A stretch of 8,439 bases of DNA from Actinomycetes bacterium (GTDB taxonomy: Bacteria; Actinomycetota; Acidimicrobiia; Acidimicrobiales; Microtrichaceae), in the NCBI GenBank assembly GCA_023450775.1, contig JAEXGP010000145.1, forward strand, positions 1 through 8,439, in the 5' to 3' direction. The notes under the pieces were generated by a model, which was not told the origin of the DNA, did not search any database, and saw only the letters and a program-made list of their open reading frames with translations. This document shows, piece after piece, positions 6,566-8,439 of this stretch (position 1 is its first letter; every line of letters begins with the position of its first letter). The position numbers and the translations under genes are program-made.

Positions 6566-6571
6566 AGCCTA
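6566..6571 (-). promoter_or_regulatory. -10-like hexamer for a leaderless mycothione reductase transcript
   Basis: On the minus strand TAGGCT ends 8 nt before the ATG at 6557, fitting TANNNT with about the same spacing as the other three sites. No Shine-Dalgarno sequence intervenes and no clear -35 is visible. Redox-responsive control cannot be judged from this sequence. Confidence 0.4.
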
Positions 6572-6623
6572 CGGCGGAGGTCCTCGCGACGGCCGGGCGC
6601 CGAGGCGCCGGTCCGGCACCGTG

Positions 6624-6642
6624 CCCGGGGGCGAACCCCGGG
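6624..6642. other. All-GC hairpin in the mtr/acyl-CoA dehydrogenase spacer
   Basis: CCCGGGG (6624-6630) pairs perfectly with CCCCGGG (6636-6642) around a 5-nt GCGAA loop. It is in a divergent promoter spacer, 47 nt upstream of the KstR-like site, so it is not in a normal terminator position. It could be a regulatory dyad or a by-product of base composition. The role is unknown. Confidence 0.4.
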
Positions 6643-6681
6643 GGAGCGGTCGTCGCCGGCCACGTCCGGACGCCGGTCGGG

Positions 6682-6707
6682 GTTCCAGAACTGGAACGCG
6701 TTACAGT
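6682..6707. promoter_or_regulatory. Overlapping palindromes, KstR-like (TetR-family) operator
   Basis: Two palindromes overlap. GTTCCAG-AA-CTGGAAC occupies 6682-6697 with perfect 7-bp arms. ACTGGAACGCGTTACAGT occupies 6690-6707, with 16 of 18 positions symmetric. Within the second, TGGAACGCGTTACA (6692-6705) matches the published mycobacterial KstR consensus TnnAACnnGTTnnA at every fixed base. KstR is the TetR-family repressor of cholesterol catabolism genes in Mycobacterium and Rhodococcus, and its regulon includes fadE26-fadE27. The site overlaps the putative -10 (TACAGT, 6702-6707), as expected for repression. It lies 74 nt before the ATG of the FadE26-like gene. Confidence 0.65.
6702..6707 (+). 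promoter_or_regulatory. -10-like hexamer for the acyl-CoA dehydrogenase operon
   Basis: TACAGT fits TANNNT and lies inside the palindromic operator, about 75 nt before the ATG at 6782. Unlike the leaderless candidates in this window, it would give a 5' leader of roughly 65-70 nt with a Shine-Dalgarno site. No good -35 is visible at 17-nt spacing. Confidence 0.35.
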
Positions 6708-6770
6708 TTCCCGTCCCGCCCGGGTCGCCCGGGCCACGATCGCACGAACCACGGCGAGCCCGACCGAGCC

Positions 6771-6776
6771 AGGGGG
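6771..6776 (+). promoter_or_regulatory. Shine-Dalgarno site fixing the acyl-CoA dehydrogenase start
   Basis: AGGGGG lies 5 nt before the ATG at 6782 and is followed by GAACAG-ATG if counted from the AGGG core. It supports this start over any upstream one and contrasts with the SD-less genes nearby. Confidence 0.7.
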
Positions 6777-6781
6777 AACAG

Positions 6782-7960
6782 ATGCACATCGCGTACACGG
6801 AGGAGCAGCAGCGCCTCCGCGACGAGCTGCGGCGCTACTACGACGACCTGCTGACCGACGAGGTCAGGGAGCTGCTCCACAAGGAGGCCGGCGTCGGCCC
6901 GACGCACCGCCGCATCGTGAAGCAGATGGCCGAGGACGGCTGGCTCGGCATCGGCTGGCCCAAGGAGTACGGCGGCCAGGGCCGGAGCCAGATGGAGCAG
7001 TTCATCTTCTTCGACGAGTCGATGCGCTCGGGCGCCCCGGTGCCCATGCTGACGATCAACACCGTCGGCCCGACGATCATGCAGTACGGCACCGAGGAGC
7101 AGAAGGACTTCTTCCTCCCCAAGATCCTCGCCGGCGACCTGCACTTCTGCATCGGCTACTCCGAGCCCGGCGCCGGCACCGACCTGGCCTCGCTGCGCAC
7201 CAAGGCCGTCCGCGACGGCGACGAGTACATCATCAACGGCCAGAAGATGTGGACGTCGCTCGCCTCCGACGCCGACTACTGCTGGCTCGCCGTCCGCACC
7301 GATCCCGACGCCCCGAAGCACAAGGGCATCTCGATGATCATCGTCGACATGAAGTCGCCGGGGATCACGGTCGACCCGCTGCACCTGCTGTCGAGCCACG
7401 ACATCAACGCCACGTACTTCGACGACGTGCGGGCCCGCGCCGACTGGCTCGTCGGCGGTGAGAACAACGGCTGGGGACTGATCGTCAACCAGCTCAACCA
7501 CGAGCGCGTGACGCTGTGCTCCCCGGGTCTGCTCGAGCAGTCCTACACCGAGGTCCGCCGCTGGGCGCAGGAGACGGTGAACGCCGACGGCTCCCGCCCG
7601 GTGGACCAGGAGTGGGTGCGGCTCAACCTGGCCCGGGTCCACGCCGGTCTGGAGTTCCTGCGCCTCATCAACTGGAAGGTCGCCTGGACCGCGACCGAGG
7701 GCCATCTGGACGTGGCCGACGCCTCCACGATCAAGACGTTCGGCACCGAGTTCTACCTGGAGGCGTTCCGCCTGCTCATGGAGATCCTCGGCCCGTCCGC
7801 CTACCTGGAGCGCAACTCGGTCGGCTCGGTCCTGAAGGGCCGGCTCGAGGGCAACTACCGCAGCCTGCTGATCCTCACCTTCGGCGGCGGCACGAACGAG
7901 ATCCAGCGCGACCTGATCGGCATGTTCGGTCTGGGCCTGCCCCGGGCGCTGCGCAACTGA
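6782..7960 (+). CDS. Acyl-CoA dehydrogenase, FadE26/ChsE4-like alpha subunit
   Basis: A 392-residue acyl-CoA dehydrogenase predicted to use FAD to introduce the alpha-beta double bond into an acyl-CoA. Seen in order: an N-terminal helical domain starting YTEEQQRLRDELR; GWLGIGWPKEYGGQG (53-67); the flavin/substrate segment IGYSEPGAGTD (124-134); GQKMWTS (153-159) of the beta domain; NQLNHER with Glu241; and the C-terminal FGGGTNEIQRDLIG (367-380). These segments, especially GWPKEYGGQGRS, PTIMQYGTEEQK and NQLNHERV, closely match what I recall of M. tuberculosis FadE26 (ChsE4, Rv3504). That protein pairs with FadE27 (ChsE5) in an alpha2beta2 enzyme for the first beta-oxidation step of the C26 cholesterol side chain. 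Glu241 is my candidate catalytic base by alignment. A second dehydrogenase gene follows after 52 nt, as in fadE26-fadE27, and a KstR-like operator precedes it. A different sterol, bile acid or branched acyl-CoA substrate remains possible. Confidence 0.92.
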   Translation: MHIAYTEEQQRLRDELRRYYDDLLTDEVRELLHKEAGVGPTHRRIVKQMAEDGWLGIGWPKEYGGQGRSQMEQFIFFDESMRSGAPVPMLTINTVGPTIMQYGTEEQKDFFLPKILAGDLHFCIGYSEPGAGTDLASLRTKAVRDGDEYIINGQKMWTSLASDADYCWLAVRTDPDAPKHKGISMIIVDMKSPGITVDPLHLLSSHDINATYFDDVRARADWLVGGENNGWGLIVNQLNHERVTLCSPGLLEQSYTEVRRWAQETVNADGSRPVDQEWVRLNLARVHAGLEFLRLINWKVAWTATEGHLDVADASTIKTFGTEFYLEAFRLLMEILGPSAYLERNSVGSVLKGRLEGNYRSLLILTFGGGTNEIQRDLIGMFGLGLPRALRN

Positions 7961-7997
7961 CGCAGCGGCACCCCGAGACACGACCAGACGAACGCAC

Positions 7998-8003
7998 GAG
8001 GAG
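7998..8003 (+). promoter_or_regulatory. Shine-Dalgarno site for the second acyl-CoA dehydrogenase
   Basis: GAGGAG lies 9 nt before the ATG at 8013 in the 52-nt gap after the first dehydrogenase gene. No terminator-like hairpin is visible in the gap, so the two genes are probably cotranscribed. Confidence 0.65.
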
Positions 8004-8012
8004 ACGAACGAC

Positions 8013-8439
8013 ATGGACTTCCGCTTCAGCGAGGAGCAGCAGGCGATCGGCGACCTGGCCGGCCAGGTGCTCGCCGACCGATCCACCCACGAGCGCCTGA
8101 GGGAGCTCGAGCGCGGCGACGGCCCGCGCTACGACGCGGAGCTGTGGGCCGAGCTCGCCAAGGTCGGCGTGCTCGGGGCCACCATCCCCGAGGCGCACGG
8201 CGGCGCGGGCCTGGACCTCATCGCGCTCGGCGCGGTGCTCGAGGCCGCCGGCCGCACGGCCGCGGCGGTGCCGCTGTGGGAGACGCTCGGCCTGGGCGTG
8301 CCCGCCATCGCCCGCTACGCGCCCGACGACCTGGCCGCCGACCTGCTGGGCCGCGTCGCCAACGGCGAGCTGGTGCTGACCGCGGCGTGGCACGAGCAGG
8401 GCGCGGAGCCCCTCCTGCCGACCACGATCCCCACCCCCA
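8013..8439 (+). CDS. Acyl-CoA dehydrogenase N-terminus, FadE27/ChsE5-like beta subunit (partial)
   Basis: The reading frame opens at the ATG at 8013 and runs off the right edge after 142 complete codons. The visible part is the N-terminal helical domain of an acyl-CoA dehydrogenase: MDFRFSEEQQAIGDLAGQVL at the start, ELWAELAKVGVLGATIPEAHGG around residues 44-64, then an alanine-rich helix ending AAAVPLWET (83-91) and NGELVLTAAW (116-125). These match the small-subunit style of FadE27/ChsE5, which pairs with the upstream FadE26-like protein. In M. tuberculosis the alpha and beta subunits form one heterotetramer with FAD at the subunit interface. Whether this subunit lacks its own catalytic glutamate, as expected for the beta type, cannot be seen because the C-terminal half lies outside the window. 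Tandem order, short gap and shared direction support one operon. Confidence 0.88.
   Translation, partial: MDFRFSEEQQAIGDLAGQVLADRSTHERLRELERGDGPRYDAELWAELAKVGVLGATIPEAHGGAGLDLIALGAVLEAAGRTAAAVPLWETLGLGVPAIARYAPDDLAADLLGRVANGELVLTAAWHEQGAEPLLPTTIPTP

Noticed and set aside
6701..8086. 461-codon minus-strand frame opposite the dehydrogenase genes
   Set aside because: It is the mirror of the real coding frame in GC-rich DNA, rich in Arg/Val/Asp/Leu, with no domain that I recognise; the plus-strand product is a clear acyl-CoA dehydrogenase.
1..8439. tRNA, rRNA, insertion sequences, integrases, phage or defence genes
   Set aside because: I saw no cloverleaf-like sequence, transposase or integrase motifs, terminal repeats flanking a gene, or nuclease/methylase domains in any convincing frame.

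Overview
The window is very GC-rich DNA (roughly 70% by eye), densely packed and without mobile elements, RNA genes or CRISPR. It looks like the chromosome of a high-GC actinobacterium. The best lineage marker is a full-length mycothione reductase (5142-6557, minus), because mycothiol is confined to Actinobacteria. The acyl-CoA dehydrogenase at 6782-7960 closely resembles the mycobacterial steroid side-chain enzyme FadE26/ChsE4. The large RG-rich protein at 1612-3297 and the start-site architecture suggest a lineage outside the classical mycobacteria, possibly Acidimicrobiia; that placement is inference from remembered similarity only.

Layout from left to right: an inverted repeat (26-73) downstream of a minus-strand crotonase/enoyl-CoA hydratase (101-877). 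A 105-nt divergent spacer separates it from a plus-strand compact HAD hydrolase (983-1537). A near-perfect hairpin (1564-1600) sits where this gene converges with a 561-residue minus-strand protein with RG-rich and acidic disordered segments (1612-3297). That gene diverges from a plus-strand NAD(P)-dependent epimerase-like SDR (3370-4293), which is followed by a second HAD hydrolase (4329-4964). A 177-nt convergent spacer then carries two copies of a 47-bp hairpin repeat. Next come mycothione reductase (minus) and a 224-nt divergent spacer with a hairpin and overlapping palindromes that match the KstR consensus. Last are two tandem plus-strand acyl-CoA dehydrogenases (6782-7960 and 8013 to the edge, partial), which look like the alpha and beta subunits of a FadE26-FadE27 (ChsE4-ChsE5) type heteromeric enzyme.

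Functionally, the right end most likely starts a steroid or similar side-chain beta-oxidation operon under a TetR-type repressor. The crotonase at the left could serve the same kind of chemistry but is not linked to that operon. Mycothione reductase is thiol-redox housekeeping. The two HAD enzymes and the SDR are generic metabolic enzymes whose substrates cannot be read from sequence.

Two themes deserve attention. First, four genes have a TANNNT -10-like hexamer 7-8 nt before their ATG and no Shine-Dalgarno sequence, which suggests leaderless mRNAs, whereas the two dehydrogenases have good Shine-Dalgarno sites. Second, gene-end spacers carry hairpins with AACTYGGG/CCCGAGTT arms, two of which share a conserved loop.
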